From NCBI RefSeq assembly GCF_038049925.1, contig NZ_CP145809.1:2328599-2392598 (forward strand): a stretch of 64,000 nucleotides of DNA, written 5' to 3'. Positions 22,353-30,952 of this stretch are shown here, in pieces (position 1 is the first letter of the stretch; every line of letters begins with the position of its first letter). The notes under the pieces were generated by a model. It did not search any database, had not been told where the DNA came from, and saw only the letters and a program-made list of their open reading frames with translations. The position numbers were made by a program, and so were the translations under genes. Source of the DNA: Georgenia sp. M64. Its GTDB lineage: Bacteria; Actinomycetota; Actinomycetes; Actinomycetales; Actinomycetaceae.

Positions 22353-24200
22353 GTGACCCCTGCACCGCACCTGCTCGACCAGCCCCACCACGACGGCTCC
22401 GAGGTGTACGTCCCGCCCGGGACGCCGCGCCTGGGTGACGTCGTCCCCGTGCGCCTGCGGGTCCCGGGAGCCCGGCGCGAGGTGTGGGTGCGCACCGTGC
22501 GCGACGGCGAGCCGATGATCGCCCCGGCGCGGCCGGACCGGTCGGTCGGCGAGGAGCACTGGTACGTCGCCGAGGTGGACGTGCACAACCCGGTGACGGG
22601 CTACCGCTTCCTCGTCGCCGAGCCGGGTGGCTACCGCTGGCTCAACGGGCGCGGCGCCCACGCCCGGGACGTCCCCGACGCCGCCGACTTCCGGCTCAGC
22701 GTCCACGAGCCCGCACCGGCGTGGACGGCGTCGTCGGTGGTCTACCAGGTCTTCCCCGACCGCTTCGCCCGCTCCTGCGGCCACGACGGCCCGCCGCCCG
22801 GCCCGCTGCCCGAGTGGGCGCTGCCCACGGCGTGGGACGAGGTCCCCGGCGCCCGCGGCCGCGGCGTCGGCAGCCAGCTCTACGGCGGGGACCTGCCCGG
22901 GGTCGAGTCCCGCCTGGACCACCTCGAGCGCCTCGGCGTCGACACCCTCTACCTCACCCCGTTCTTCCCCGGCCGGTCCAACCACCGCTACGACGCTCGC
23001 ACGTTCGACCACGTCGATCCCCTGCTCGGCGGTGACGAGGCGCTCGCCTCGCTGCGCGCCGCGCTGCGCTCGCGCCGCATGCGGCTCGTCGGAGACCTCA
23101 CGACCAACCACACCGGCGTGGCCCACGAGTGGTTCGACCGGGCGCGCACCGACGTCGGGACCGCCGAGTCGTCCTTCTACCACTGGGACGACGGCGAGCC
23201 GGGGTACGTGGGGTGGCTCGGCCACGCCTCGCTGCCCAAGCTCGACCACCGGTCCCCCGAGCTCGCACGGCGCCTGGTCGAGGGGCCGGGGTCCGTCGTC
23301 GCCCGCTGGCTCGCCGAGCCCTACGCGCTGGACGGGTGGCGGATCGACGTGGCCAACATGACCGGCCGGTACGGCGCGGTGGACCTCACCCACGCCGTCG
23401 CCCGGACCATCAGGGAGACGATGCGCGCGGTGAACCCCGAGGCCGTGCTGGTCTCGGAGCACTTCCACGACGCCGGCGCCGACCTCGTCGCGGGCGGCTG
23501 GCACGCGAACATGAACTACTCCGGGTTCACCCGGCCGGTGTGGACCTGGCTCGTCGAGCCGGGCTCCACGCTGCCGTTCCTGGGGATGCCCGTGCCGGTG
23601 CCGCGCCGCGGTGCCGGCGCGGCGGTGGCCACGATGCGCGAGTTCGACTCGGCGGTGCCGTGGTCGGTGACGGCACGGCAGTGGAACATGCTCGGCTCGC
23701 ACGACACCGCACGGATCCGCAGCGTCCTGGGCAGCCGCGAGCGGGCGGAGGTGGCGGCGGCGCTGCTGCTGACCTACCCCGGGACGCCGGTGATCTTCGC
23801 CGGCGACGAGGGCGGGATGACCGGCGTCAACGGTGAGCACGCCCGGCGGACCATGCCCTGGGCGCAGGTCGACGCCGGCGGCGGGCCGGACTGGGACGCG
23901 GCCACGTTCGAGATCTACCGGTCGCTCCTCGCCGTGCGGCGGTCCTCGCGGGCACTGCGCGAGGGCGGCCTGCGGTGGGCCGTGGTCGACGACGACGCCG
24001 TCGCGTACCTGCGCGAGACGAGCGACGAGCGGGTGCTGGTCCTCCTCGCCCGGGCGCCGTGGTCGGGCGCGCGGCTGCCCGCCTCGCTCGCCGCGGACGG
24101 CGCCGAGAACCTCTACGGCGGGGCGCCGCTGCTCGTCGGACCGGGCGGGGTCGAGCTGCCGGGCGACGGCCCCGGCGCGCAGGTCTGGCGCCTCGGCTGA
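22353..24200 (+). CDS. GH13 alpha-glucosidase / maltodextrin glucosidase-like
   Basis: This is a 615-residue family 13 glycoside hydrolase acting on alpha-glucans. An N-terminal beta domain resembles neopullulanase/MalZ (YRFLVAEPGGYRWLNGRG). The TIM barrel has YQVFPDRFA, GVDTLYLTPFF, DLTTNHTG, the nucleophile segment LDGWRIDVANM (Asp near 331), the acid/base VSEHF (Glu near 368) and MLGSHDTARI (third Asp near 449). No signal peptide is seen. GTG 22353 is the only good start; TAGCGT at 22317-22322 is a plausible -10. The 210 bases before it hold only a short GCAGGCTGGG repeat. Confidence 0.92.
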   Translation: MTPAPHLLDQPHHDGSEVYVPPGTPRLGDVVPVRLRVPGARREVWVRTVRDGEPMIAPARPDRSVGEEHWYVAEVDVHNPVTGYRFLVAEPGGYRWLNGRGAHARDVPDAADFRLSVHEPAPAWTASSVVYQVFPDRFARSCGHDGPPPGPLPEWALPTAWDEVPGARGRGVGSQLYGGDLPGVESRLDHLERLGVDTLYLTPFFPGRSNHRYDARTFDHVDPLLGGDEALASLRAALRSRRMRLVGDLTTNHTGVAHEWFDRARTDVGTAESSFYHWDDGEPGYVGWLGHASLPKLDHRSPELARRLVEGPGSVVARWLAEPYALDGWRIDVANMTGRYGAVDLTHAVARTIRETMRAVNPEAVLVSEHFHDAGADLVAGGWHANMNYSGFTRPVWTWLVEPGSTLPFLGMPVPVPRRGAGAAVATMREFDSAVPWSVTARQWNMLGSHDTARIRSVLGSRERAEVAAALLLTYPGTPVIFAGDEGGMTGVNGEHARRTMPWAQVDAGGGPDWDAATFEIYRSLLAVRRSSRALREGGLRWAVVDDDAVAYLRETSDERVLVLLARAPWSGARLPASLAADGAENLYGGAPLLVGPGGVELPGDGPGAQVWRLG

Positions 24201-24248
24201 GCCACCGCGCCGGCGGCCGCGACGCCGGCCCACTCCGGGCGGCGGCGG

Positions 24249-24614
24249 TCAGCGGGTCGTGTCGACGACGCAGAACCGGTTGCCCTCGGGGTCGGCGAGG
24301 ATGACGTAGTCGGCGTCGGCGGGCTGCTTGTCCCAGTGCACGCGGGTCGCGCCGAGCCCCACGAGCCGCTCGACCTCGCCGCGCTGGTCCTCGGTGTACA
24401 GGTCCAGGTGGATCCTCGGCGGGACCTGGACCGGCGCGGGGACCCTGTCGAGGGAGATGTGGGGGCCGGACCGGCCGGCGCGCGGGCGCAGCAGGACGAA
24501 GTCGTCCTCCTCGCCGCTGCCGTCGCGGGGCATGTAGTCCAGCGCGGCCGACCAGAACGCGACCTGCCGGGGCAGGTCGTCGACCCGGATGACGATCGAA
24601 CCGACGGTGAGCAC
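24249..24614 (-). CDS. VOC family (glyoxalase-like) protein
   Basis: This is a 121-residue vicinal-oxygen-chelate protein with two beta-alpha-beta-beta-beta modules: VGSIVIRVDDLPRQVAFWSAA, PRIHLDLYTEDQRGEV and DPEGNRFCVVD at the end. Such proteins include metal enzymes and antibiotic-binding proteins; the substrate is unknown. GTG 24614 has GGGAGGGCGGC. It starts 10 bases after the AlkA stop, so it is likely cotranscribed. Confidence 0.85.
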   Translation of the reverse strand: MLTVGSIVIRVDDLPRQVAFWSAALDYMPRDGSGEEDDFVLLRPRAGRSGPHISLDRVPAPVQVPPRIHLDLYTEDQRGEVERLVGLGATRVHWDKQPADADYVILADPEGNRFCVVDTTR

Positions 24615-24624
24615 GCCGCCCTCC

Positions 24625-25545
24625 CTACACCGGTAGGTGGGCCCGCAGCGGCATGCGCGGGCCGAAGCGCTGGTGACGGATGCCGCTCAGCTCGACGAGG
24701 CGCTGCACCCGGTAGCGGTGGCCGCGGAACGGCTCGAGGAGCTCGGCCATGCCGGCGTCGTCGGTCCGCCGTCCGGTGAGGGCGTAGCCGACGTCCTTGG
24801 CCACGTTGTAGTCGCCGAAGCTCACGGCGTCGGGGTCGCCGTGCGCGCGGACGCGGACCTCCGCGCTCGTCCACACCCCGATGCCGGGGATGGAGCGCAG
24901 CCCGCGGTCGGCACCGGCGTGGTCGCGCTGGAGGGTCCGCTCGAGCGCGTCCGCCCGCCCGGCCGCGGCCACGATCGTCGAGGACCGGGAGTGGTCGATG
25001 CCCAGCCGCAGCCACTCCCACGACGGGATCGCCACCAGGGCCGACGGGGCGGGCTGGACCCGCAGGCCCAGCCCCGCCCCGGGCCCCGGGGCGGGCTCAC
25101 CGAAGCGGCCCACGAGGCGCCGGTAGCCGGCGAACGCCTCCGACCCGGTGACCTTCTGCTCGATGACGGCCGGCACGAGCGACTCCATGACCAGCCCGGT
25201 CCGCGGCACCCGCCAGTGCGGGTGGGCGCGCCGCAGCCGGTCCACGACCGGGTGTCGCTCGGCCCGGAACCCCGACGGGTCGTCGCCGGCACCGAGCATG
25301 GCGGGGACGGCGTCGAGCACCCAGTCCGCGCCGTCGCCCCAGGCGGTGGCGAGCACCTCGCCGTCCGCGGGACGCACGCTCAGGCGCAGGGTCGCCGTGC
25401 CGGTAGGGGTGCGCACGCCGCGCCAGGCCGCACCGTCGGCGGCGGCGAGGAAGGTCGGGTCCCCGGGACCGTGACGCAGGACGGCGAGCTGCTGCGCCAC
25501 CCGGCAGGGCCAGGTGGGGCGCCAGGTGCGCTCCGCCGTCGTCAC
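24625..25545 (-). CDS. DNA-3-methyladenine glycosylase (AlkA-like)
   Basis: This 306-residue base-excision glycosylase belongs to the HhH-GPD superfamily. TGLVMESLVPAVIEQKVTG and FAGYRRLVGRFG precede the helix-hairpin-helix GLRSIPGIGVWTSAEVRVRA and the segment DAVSFGDYNVAKDVGY, which holds the catalytic Asp. No C-terminal Fe-S cysteines are present, as in AlkA. GTG 25545 is chosen because TACGCT lies 6 bases upstream (leaderless). Confidence 0.88.
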   Translation of the reverse strand: MTTAERTWRPTWPCRVAQQLAVLRHGPGDPTFLAAADGAAWRGVRTPTGTATLRLSVRPADGEVLATAWGDGADWVLDAVPAMLGAGDDPSGFRAERHPVVDRLRRAHPHWRVPRTGLVMESLVPAVIEQKVTGSEAFAGYRRLVGRFGEPAPGPGAGLGLRVQPAPSALVAIPSWEWLRLGIDHSRSSTIVAAAGRADALERTLQRDHAGADRGLRSIPGIGVWTSAEVRVRAHGDPDAVSFGDYNVAKDVGYALTGRRTDDAGMAELLEPFRGHRYRVQRLVELSGIRHQRFGPRMPLRAHLPV

Positions 25546-25551
25546 GTGACC

Positions 25552-25557
25552 AGCGTA
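25552..25557 (-). promoter_or_regulatory. -10 hexamer TACGCT for a leaderless start
   Basis: On the minus strand TACGCT, then 6 bases, then GTG 25545, with no ribosome site between. Confidence 0.5.
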
Positions 25558-25604
25558 GGCGCGCGGGGAACCCGCGGAGCGGCTGCGCCGCCGGGCCGCC
25601 GGGC

Positions 25605-26804
25605 CTACTTCCCCGGGCCCTTGCCGCCACCCTTGCCCTTGCTGCCGCTGACGACCGGCTCGGCGGCGGCGGGTGTCGGGGCGAGCTCGGCGACCGTGAG
25701 GTCCGAGCGCAGGACGGTGCTCGTGGTCGTGCCGAGGTAGATGTGGCCGTCCGCGACGGCGATCGAGCGCGCGTCCTCCGGGACGGAGGTGGTCACCTGC
25801 TGCCAGGTGACGCCGTCGGCCGACCGGGCGATCCCGCCGCCGCCGAGGACCCACACGTGCTGGTCGTCGCTGAAGACGTCGATCGCCCCGATGCTCCCGC
25901 CCGTGATGGTCTGCCGTGTGGGAGCGGGCGACTGGTGCAGCGTCCGGCCGTCGAAGGTGGTCACGACCGTCCCGCGGCCGCAGACGAGGGTGTCGGCGAA
26001 GACCTCGATGTCGGAGGCGTCCGAGGGGAGGCAGACGTTGCCGAGCCGCGTGCTCCCGGTGGTCCAGCGGCGGCCGTCGAAGATCCGCACCGGACCGGAG
26101 GAGCTGGTGGTGCCGTAGTGGCGCGCCTGGACGTAGATCTTCCCGCCGAGCTCGGCCACCCAGTAGTAGCGCTCGTAGCCGCTGGCGGTCGCGGGCAGGT
26201 CGGTGACCGCCTGCTCCCACGTGGTTCCGCCGTCGACGGACCGGTACGCGACGGCGCCGACCCGGTCGGTGCCGTCGAGGTAGGCGGAGCCGGCGACCCA
26301 GAGGTCGCTGCCGTCCATGGTGGCGACGTCGTAGGCGTGGACGACCGGCACCGCGGCGGCGTTCTCCCACCTCCCGGAGGCGTCCGTGGCGAAGCCCGAG
26401 GGTGTGCGCCACCCGGCCCTGGGGTCGGCCATCGGGGCGAAGCGGGTCCCTCCGACGTCGCGGACCACCTGGATCTCCTCGGTGGGGACGCCGGCGAGGG
26501 CGACGGCGACCTCGCCCGTCGCGGGGTCGAGCGTGACGAGGTCGATTGGTCCGGTGTTGTCCCCGTAGTCGCCGTAGCCGAGGTGGATGAGACCGTCGTG
26601 GACGGACAGGTCGTCGATGATCCGGCCCTGGGCGGAACGCTGCGCCGCGACCGGGGCGACGGTGGCGACGGTGCTGTACCCCGGCTCGCCGGCCGGGGCC
26701 TCGACGGCGGCGCCGGCGGGAACGGCCACGGCAGCCGCGGCGACGAGCGCGGCGGCGAGGGCGGGTGCTTGGGCGGCTGCGCGGCGCGCGCGGGATCGCG
26801 ACAT
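25605..26804 (-). CDS. secreted beta-propeller-like protein
   Basis: This is a 399-residue exported protein. The signal peptide is MSRSRARRAAAQAPALAAAL with VPAGAAVEA around cleavage. The mature part contains repeated strands with sialidase/YVTN-like spacing: GLIHLGYGDYGDN, VAYRSVDGGTTWEQ (an Asp-box-like SxDGGxTW), GKIYVQARHYG, ARSADGVTWQQV and GHIYLGTTTS. The tail GSKGKGGGKGPGK is basic and flexible. The role is unknown; it may bind a surface polymer. ATG 26804 has GGAGATCCCC. Confidence 0.78.
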   Translation of the reverse strand: MSRSRARRAAAQAPALAAALVAAAAVAVPAGAAVEAPAGEPGYSTVATVAPVAAQRSAQGRIIDDLSVHDGLIHLGYGDYGDNTGPIDLVTLDPATGEVAVALAGVPTEEIQVVRDVGGTRFAPMADPRAGWRTPSGFATDASGRWENAAAVPVVHAYDVATMDGSDLWVAGSAYLDGTDRVGAVAYRSVDGGTTWEQAVTDLPATASGYERYYWVAELGGKIYVQARHYGTTSSSGPVRIFDGRRWTTGSTRLGNVCLPSDASDIEVFADTLVCGRGTVVTTFDGRTLHQSPAPTRQTITGGSIGAIDVFSDDQHVWVLGGGGIARSADGVTWQQVTTSVPEDARSIAVADGHIYLGTTTSTVLRSDLTVAELAPTPAAAEPVVSGSKGKGGGKGPGK

Positions 26805-26942
26805 GGGGATCTCCGGGGTGGGGCGGCTGGTCGGCGACGAGGTCGGACGACGGATGTCGCGCACACCATCCCGGCCGTCGCGCACGCCGCGCGGACGCCA
26901 CGCACCGCCCCGCAAAAGTGTGTCGCAGATCACTGCGACCCT

Positions 26943-26978
26943 GGGACCTGTGACGCCTGTTCGGGGGACTTAGGTCCC
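26943..26978 (+). promoter_or_regulatory. DosR/DevR-box-like palindrome upstream of thioredoxin
   Basis: GGGACTTAGGTCCC at 26965-26978 matches the core GGGACTWWAGTCCC of the mycobacterial DosR box at 13 of 14 positions. A second half-site GGGACC begins at 26943, 22 bp upstream. The box lies 72 bp before the thioredoxin ATG. DosR-type control by hypoxia or redox stress is an inference. Confidence 0.4.
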
Positions 26979-27050
26979 GGGATCAGGGCCGCCGCGGGTC
27001 ACCGGGCGGGCCCCACGGCAGGGCCGGTCCGGCGGGGGAAGAATGGGGGC

Positions 27051-27482
27051 ATGGCCTCCCCCGTCGTGTCGTGTCCCGCCTGCGGGACGAGGAACCGTGT
27101 GCCGGTGACCACCGGCGGGCGGCCGCGGTGCGCCGCCTGCCACGCCGACCTGCCCTGGGTGGTGGACGTCTCCGGTGCCGAGTTCGCGGACGCCGTCGAG
27201 GGCAGCGCCGTCCCGGTGCTGGTGGACCTGTGGGCACCCTGGTGCGGCCCCTGCCGCCAGGTCTCCCCCGTCGTCGAGCAGCTGGGGCGCGAGAACGCGG
27301 GTCGGCTCAAGGTCGCCAAGGTCAACTCCGACCTCGCACCGGAGGTGGCCGTCCGCCACAGGATCAGCGGGATCCCGACGCTGCTCCTCTACTCCGGGGG
27401 CCGGGAGGTCACCCGCGTCGTCGGTGCGCAGCCGGCCGGACAGCTGCGGCGTTGGCTCACCGAGGCCCTCGCGAGCACCTGA
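27051..27482 (+). CDS. zinc-ribbon thioredoxin (thioredoxin 2 type)
   Basis: This 143-residue thioredoxin has an N-terminal zinc ribbon (Cys8, Cys11, Cys27, Cys30) as in TrxC. The thioredoxin fold has VLVDLWAPWCGPCRQ with active-site Cys65 and Cys68, and the cis-Pro loop SGIPTLLLYSGG. It reduces cytoplasmic disulfides and should be recharged by thioredoxin reductase. ATG 27051 is preceded by AAGAAT and 6 bases, a leaderless-like start. Confidence 0.93.
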   Translation: MASPVVSCPACGTRNRVPVTTGGRPRCAACHADLPWVVDVSGAEFADAVEGSAVPVLVDLWAPWCGPCRQVSPVVEQLGRENAGRLKVAKVNSDLAPEVAVRHRISGIPTLLLYSGGREVTRVVGAQPAGQLRRWLTEALAST

Positions 27483-27547
27483 CCGGAGGACGGCGGGCTC
27501 ACCTCACGGAAGAGCAGGCCCGTGGTCGTCACCAACGGTGGTCACGC

Positions 27548-28288
27548 TCACGAGCGCACGTGCCGGTCGGCGAGGTCGTCGAAGACCTCCCGGTTCAGCC
27601 GCAGGGCGTACCGCGCCTCCGCGACGACGGCGGCGCGCTCGGTCGCATCGAACGGCAGGGCGTCCAGGCGTTCGCGGTAGGCGTCCTTGTAGGGCTTGAC
27701 CTTCTCGATGCCGTCGAACCGGTAGAACCGAAGCCCCTCCTCGGCGACGCCGTAGTGCCGGCGCAGCATCGCGGCGACCACCTGCCCGCCCGAGAGGTCG
27801 CCGAGGTAGCGCACGTAGGCGTGGGCCGCGTACCCGACGTCGGTCGCGGCGACGGCGTCGAGCCTGCTCACGTAGCGGCCCACGGCGGGTACGGGCTCGA
27901 CCCGGCCTTGCCAGTCCGGTCCCCACAGGTGCGCCAGGTCCGCCTCCAGCGCCGCGGTCCGGGCGAGCTCGGGCGCGACGAGCGCGGCTGCGGCGCCGGT
28001 GAGCCGGCCGCCACCGGCCTCCAGAGCGCGGTACACCCCGAGCTGCTGCGCGGCGAGGTCGGCGTACGCGTCCGGTCCGAGCCGGCCGTCGAGCAGCGCG
28101 GTCACGAAACCGGCCGACTCCGCCGCGCGGTGCTCCGCGCGGGTGCCCTCGCGCAGCTCGGTCGCGAGCCCGGCCGAGGCCCCGGCGGGGGCTCCGGTGG
28201 AGCGCCCGGCCGACTCCTCGGTCGAGGCTGCCGTCGAGGTTCCGGTCGGTCGCCCGGCCGAGAGCTCCGCCGTCAACTGGTGCTTCAC
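27548..28288 (-). CDS. heme oxygenase (biliverdin-producing)
   Basis: This 246-residue heme oxygenase opens heme to biliverdin, CO and iron. The proximal helix ELREGTRAEHRAAES carries the heme-ligating His53, the distal helix has the flexible glycine motif YVRYLGDLSGGQ (about 161-171), and FYRFDGIEKVKPYKDAYRERL is the conserved C-terminal part. The first 40 residues are Ser/Thr/Ala-rich and not part of the usual fold. GTG 28288 has AGGAGA. It is divergent, by 213 bp, from the bacteriophytochrome, so its product is most simply that photoreceptor's chromophore. Iron acquisition is the alternative role. Confidence 0.94.
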   Translation of the reverse strand: MKHQLTAELSAGRPTGTSTAASTEESAGRSTGAPAGASAGLATELREGTRAEHRAAESAGFVTALLDGRLGPDAYADLAAQQLGVYRALEAGGGRLTGAAAALVAPELARTAALEADLAHLWGPDWQGRVEPVPAVGRYVSRLDAVAATDVGYAAHAYVRYLGDLSGGQVVAAMLRRHYGVAEEGLRFYRFDGIEKVKPYKDAYRERLDALPFDATERAAVVAEARYALRLNREVFDDLADRHVRS

Positions 28289-28501
28289 GCCGTCTCCTGT
28301 TCGTCCGTCCGGGTGCCGCAGCAGGAGTCGTCATTCGATCACGTCCGGTGGCCCGCACGCGCGCCACGGCGTGCCGCATCCTGGGCCCGGGAGGACAGGA
28401 CCGCCTCCGATGCTGCACCCTTGGACCTGGCGCCGAGCACACGGCGCACCGGATCGCTGCGCTGGGAGACCCGCGCGATCCGCACCGGGGACGGAGACTG
28501 C

Positions 28502-30952
28502 GTGGACGACTCGCTGCTGGCGCCGCAGGTGCCCGTCGACCTGGACAACTGCGCCCGCGAGCCGATCCACATCCCCGGGTCGATCCAGCCGCGCGGCCTC
28601 CTGCTGGCCCTCGCGGCGGACGACCTCACGGTCCTCCACGCCTCCGACAACACCGAGGGCCTCCTCGGGATCCCCGCCCGTGAGCTCCTCGGCGGCCCGC
28701 TCGCCGGCGCCGTGGGCACGGAGGCGGCTGCCGTCCTCGCGGCCCGGTTCGCCGAGCCCGGTGAGGTCCGTGACCGCAACCCGCTCACGCTCACGGTGCG
28801 CGGCGCGAGCGTGGACGCGATCCTCCACCGCCCGCCGCGCGCGGACGGCGCGCGGGAGCGACCGGACACGGCCTCGCCGGTCACGGGTACCCGGACCGTC
28901 GCCGGCACCGGCACCGGCGCGCAGGGCGCCGGTGGTACGGCTGCCGGGGTCGTCGTCGTCGAGCTCGAGGCGGTCTCGGGCGACCGCCCGCTGACCTACA
29001 CCGGCACGTACCAGGCCGTGCGCGGCGCGGTCGAGTCGCTCAACCGCGCCCACAGCCTCACCGCCCTGTACGACACCACGGCCCGCGAGGTGCGAGAGCT
29101 CACCGGGTTCGACCGGGTGATGGTCTACCGGTTCGACGAGGAGTACAACGGGGAGGTCGTCGCCGAGGCGCGTCGCGGCGACCTCAACCCCTTCGTCGGC
29201 CTGCACTACCCGGCGACCGACATCCCCAGCCAGGCCCGTGCCCTGTACGAGCGGAGCTGGATCCGCCTCATCTCCGACGTCGGGTACACGCCCGCGCCGA
29301 TCGTGCCCACGCTCGACCCGCGCACCGGCGCACCGCTGGACCTGACGTTCGCGACCCTGCGCAGCGTCTCCCCGATCCACCTCGAGTACCTGCAGAACAT
29401 GGGCGTCACGGCGTCGATGTCCATCTCCCTCCTCAAGGACGGGAGCCTGTGGGGCCTCATCGCCTGCCACCACTACTCCGGCCCGTTCGCCCCGCCCTAC
29501 GGCGTGCGCGCGGCGGCCGAGTTCCTCGGCTCGGCCCTCTCGCTGCGCCTGGTCGCCCAGGTGGAGGACGAGCGCATCGCCGCGGCCCGCCGGGTGGCGC
29601 GCGACCTGGCCGGCCTGGTCGCGGCCTCGCGCGACGAGGCGGTGCCGCTGGCCGAGGCTCTCACCGCCGACGACGCGATCCTCGAGCTGCTCGGCGCCGA
29701 CGGCGTCGTCGTGCGCGCCCAGGGCGACACCCGCACGCTGGGCCACGCCCCCGGCCCCGCCGGACGCGACGCCCTCCTCGCGTGGGCGGGCACGACCACC
29801 GGCGACTACGCCTGCACCACCTCGCTCGTGCGTGACGTCCCCGAGGTCGCCGCCCTGGTGCCCGACGTCGCCGGTGTCCTGGCGATCACGATGTCCGGTG
29901 GGGACGCCGTGGCTTGGCTGCGCCGCGAGGTCGTCCACTCGGTCGACTGGGGCGGGGACCCGCACAACAAGGCCCTCGCCCGCCTGGAGGGCGACACGGT
30001 GCGGCTGAGCCCGCGCAGGTCCTTCGACCGGTGGCGCGAGACCGTCCGCGGGTCCTCCCTCCCCTGGACCGACGACCAGGCCGACACCGCGAGGCTGCTG
30101 CGCCGCCACGTCGTGGAGGCGATGTACACCCGCACCCAGCGCGACGCCCGCGCCGCCGAGACCCTCCAGTCCTCCGCACTGCCGGCGCACCTCCCGCAGG
30201 TGCCGGGCTGGGCGCTCGACGCGCGCTACGCCCCCGCCGACGGCGGTCGGGTCGGCGGGGACTGGTACGACGCCCTCACCCTGCCCGACGGCCGGCTCGC
30301 CGTCGTCGTCGGCGACGTCGCCGGCCACGGTCTGCACGCCGCCTCGACGATGGGTCAGCTCCGCAACGGCCTGCGCGCCCTCCTCGTGCGCGACCCGGAC
30401 CCCGCCGCGGCGGTCACCGCGCTCGACGAGCTCGTCCGCGCCACCATGCCCGGCGAGATGGCCACGCTGCTGGTCGCCGTCGTCGACCCCGGCACGGGTG
30501 CGGTCGACTACGTCCGCGCCGGCCACCTGCCGCCCGTGCTGCTCGACGCCGACGGCGACGCGGTCCTGACCGACGACGTGCACACCACCCCGGTCGGCTT
30601 CGTCACCGGGCACGTCACGCCGGGCCGCCTCACCGTCGCTCCCGGCGGCTCACTGATCCTCTTCACCGACGGGCTCGTCGAGCGACGCGGGACCTCGCTG
30701 CGCTCGGCGCTGGAGTCGCTGCGAGAGGCGTTCGGGCAGGCGCACGCGGCGGCCGCGGGCCGCGCCGGCGACGGCAGCTGGGGCGGCGACCCGGACGGAG
30801 GGGACGGCCCGGACGAGGGTGCCGGCCCGGCCGGCGGCGTCGACCTCGACGCCGTCGTCGCCCGGGTGCGTGACCCACGTTCGGACGACGACGCCACCGT
30901 GGTGGTGGTGCGCCGGGTTAGGCTCGAGGCGATGACGGACGTGACCTCATGA
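28502..30952 (+). CDS. bacteriophytochrome with PP2C/SpoIIE phosphatase output
   Basis: This is an 816-residue red/far-red photoreceptor fused to a serine phosphatase. PAS (about 10-160): the biliverdin-binding Cys17 in DNCAREPIHIPGSIQPRG, plus a 45-residue Gly/Thr-rich insert near 115-155. GAF (about 165-340): MVYRFDEEYNGEVVAE, HYPATDIPSQAR near 240, LWGLIACHH. PHY (about 345-520): the tongue motif LSPRRSFDRW near 503. PP2C (about 545-816): GGDWYDAL, VGDVAGHGLHAA, VRAGHLPPVLL, ILFTDGLVERRG and a final DDDATVVVV, so the metal ligands look intact. No histidine kinase module is present. GTG 28502 is set by GGAG 5 bases upstream. The stop overlaps the STAS gene. Confidence 0.95.
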   Translation: MDDSLLAPQVPVDLDNCAREPIHIPGSIQPRGLLLALAADDLTVLHASDNTEGLLGIPARELLGGPLAGAVGTEAAAVLAARFAEPGEVRDRNPLTLTVRGASVDAILHRPPRADGARERPDTASPVTGTRTVAGTGTGAQGAGGTAAGVVVVELEAVSGDRPLTYTGTYQAVRGAVESLNRAHSLTALYDTTAREVRELTGFDRVMVYRFDEEYNGEVVAEARRGDLNPFVGLHYPATDIPSQARALYERSWIRLISDVGYTPAPIVPTLDPRTGAPLDLTFATLRSVSPIHLEYLQNMGVTASMSISLLKDGSLWGLIACHHYSGPFAPPYGVRAAAEFLGSALSLRLVAQVEDERIAAARRVARDLAGLVAASRDEAVPLAEALTADDAILELLGADGVVVRAQGDTRTLGHAPGPAGRDALLAWAGTTTGDYACTTSLVRDVPEVAALVPDVAGVLAITMSGGDAVAWLRREVVHSVDWGGDPHNKALARLEGDTVRLSPRRSFDRWRETVRGSSLPWTDDQADTARLLRRHVVEAMYTRTQRDARAAETLQSSALPAHLPQVPGWALDARYAPADGGRVGGDWYDALTLPDGRLAVVVGDVAGHGLHAASTMGQLRNGLRALLVRDPDPAAAVTALDELVRATMPGEMATLLVAVVDPGTGAVDYVRAGHLPPVLLDADGDAVLTDDVHTTPVGFVTGHVTPGRLTVAPGGSLILFTDGLVERRGTSLRSALESLREAFGQAHAAAAGRAGDGSWGGDPDGGDGPDEGAGPAGGVDLDAVVARVRDPRSDDDATVVVVRRVRLEAMTDVTS

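Noticed and set aside
20757-24233. A minus-strand open frame of 1158 codons
   Set aside because: It runs opposite the DUF2254 and GH13 genes, which have clear family motifs. Long antisense frames are common at this GC.
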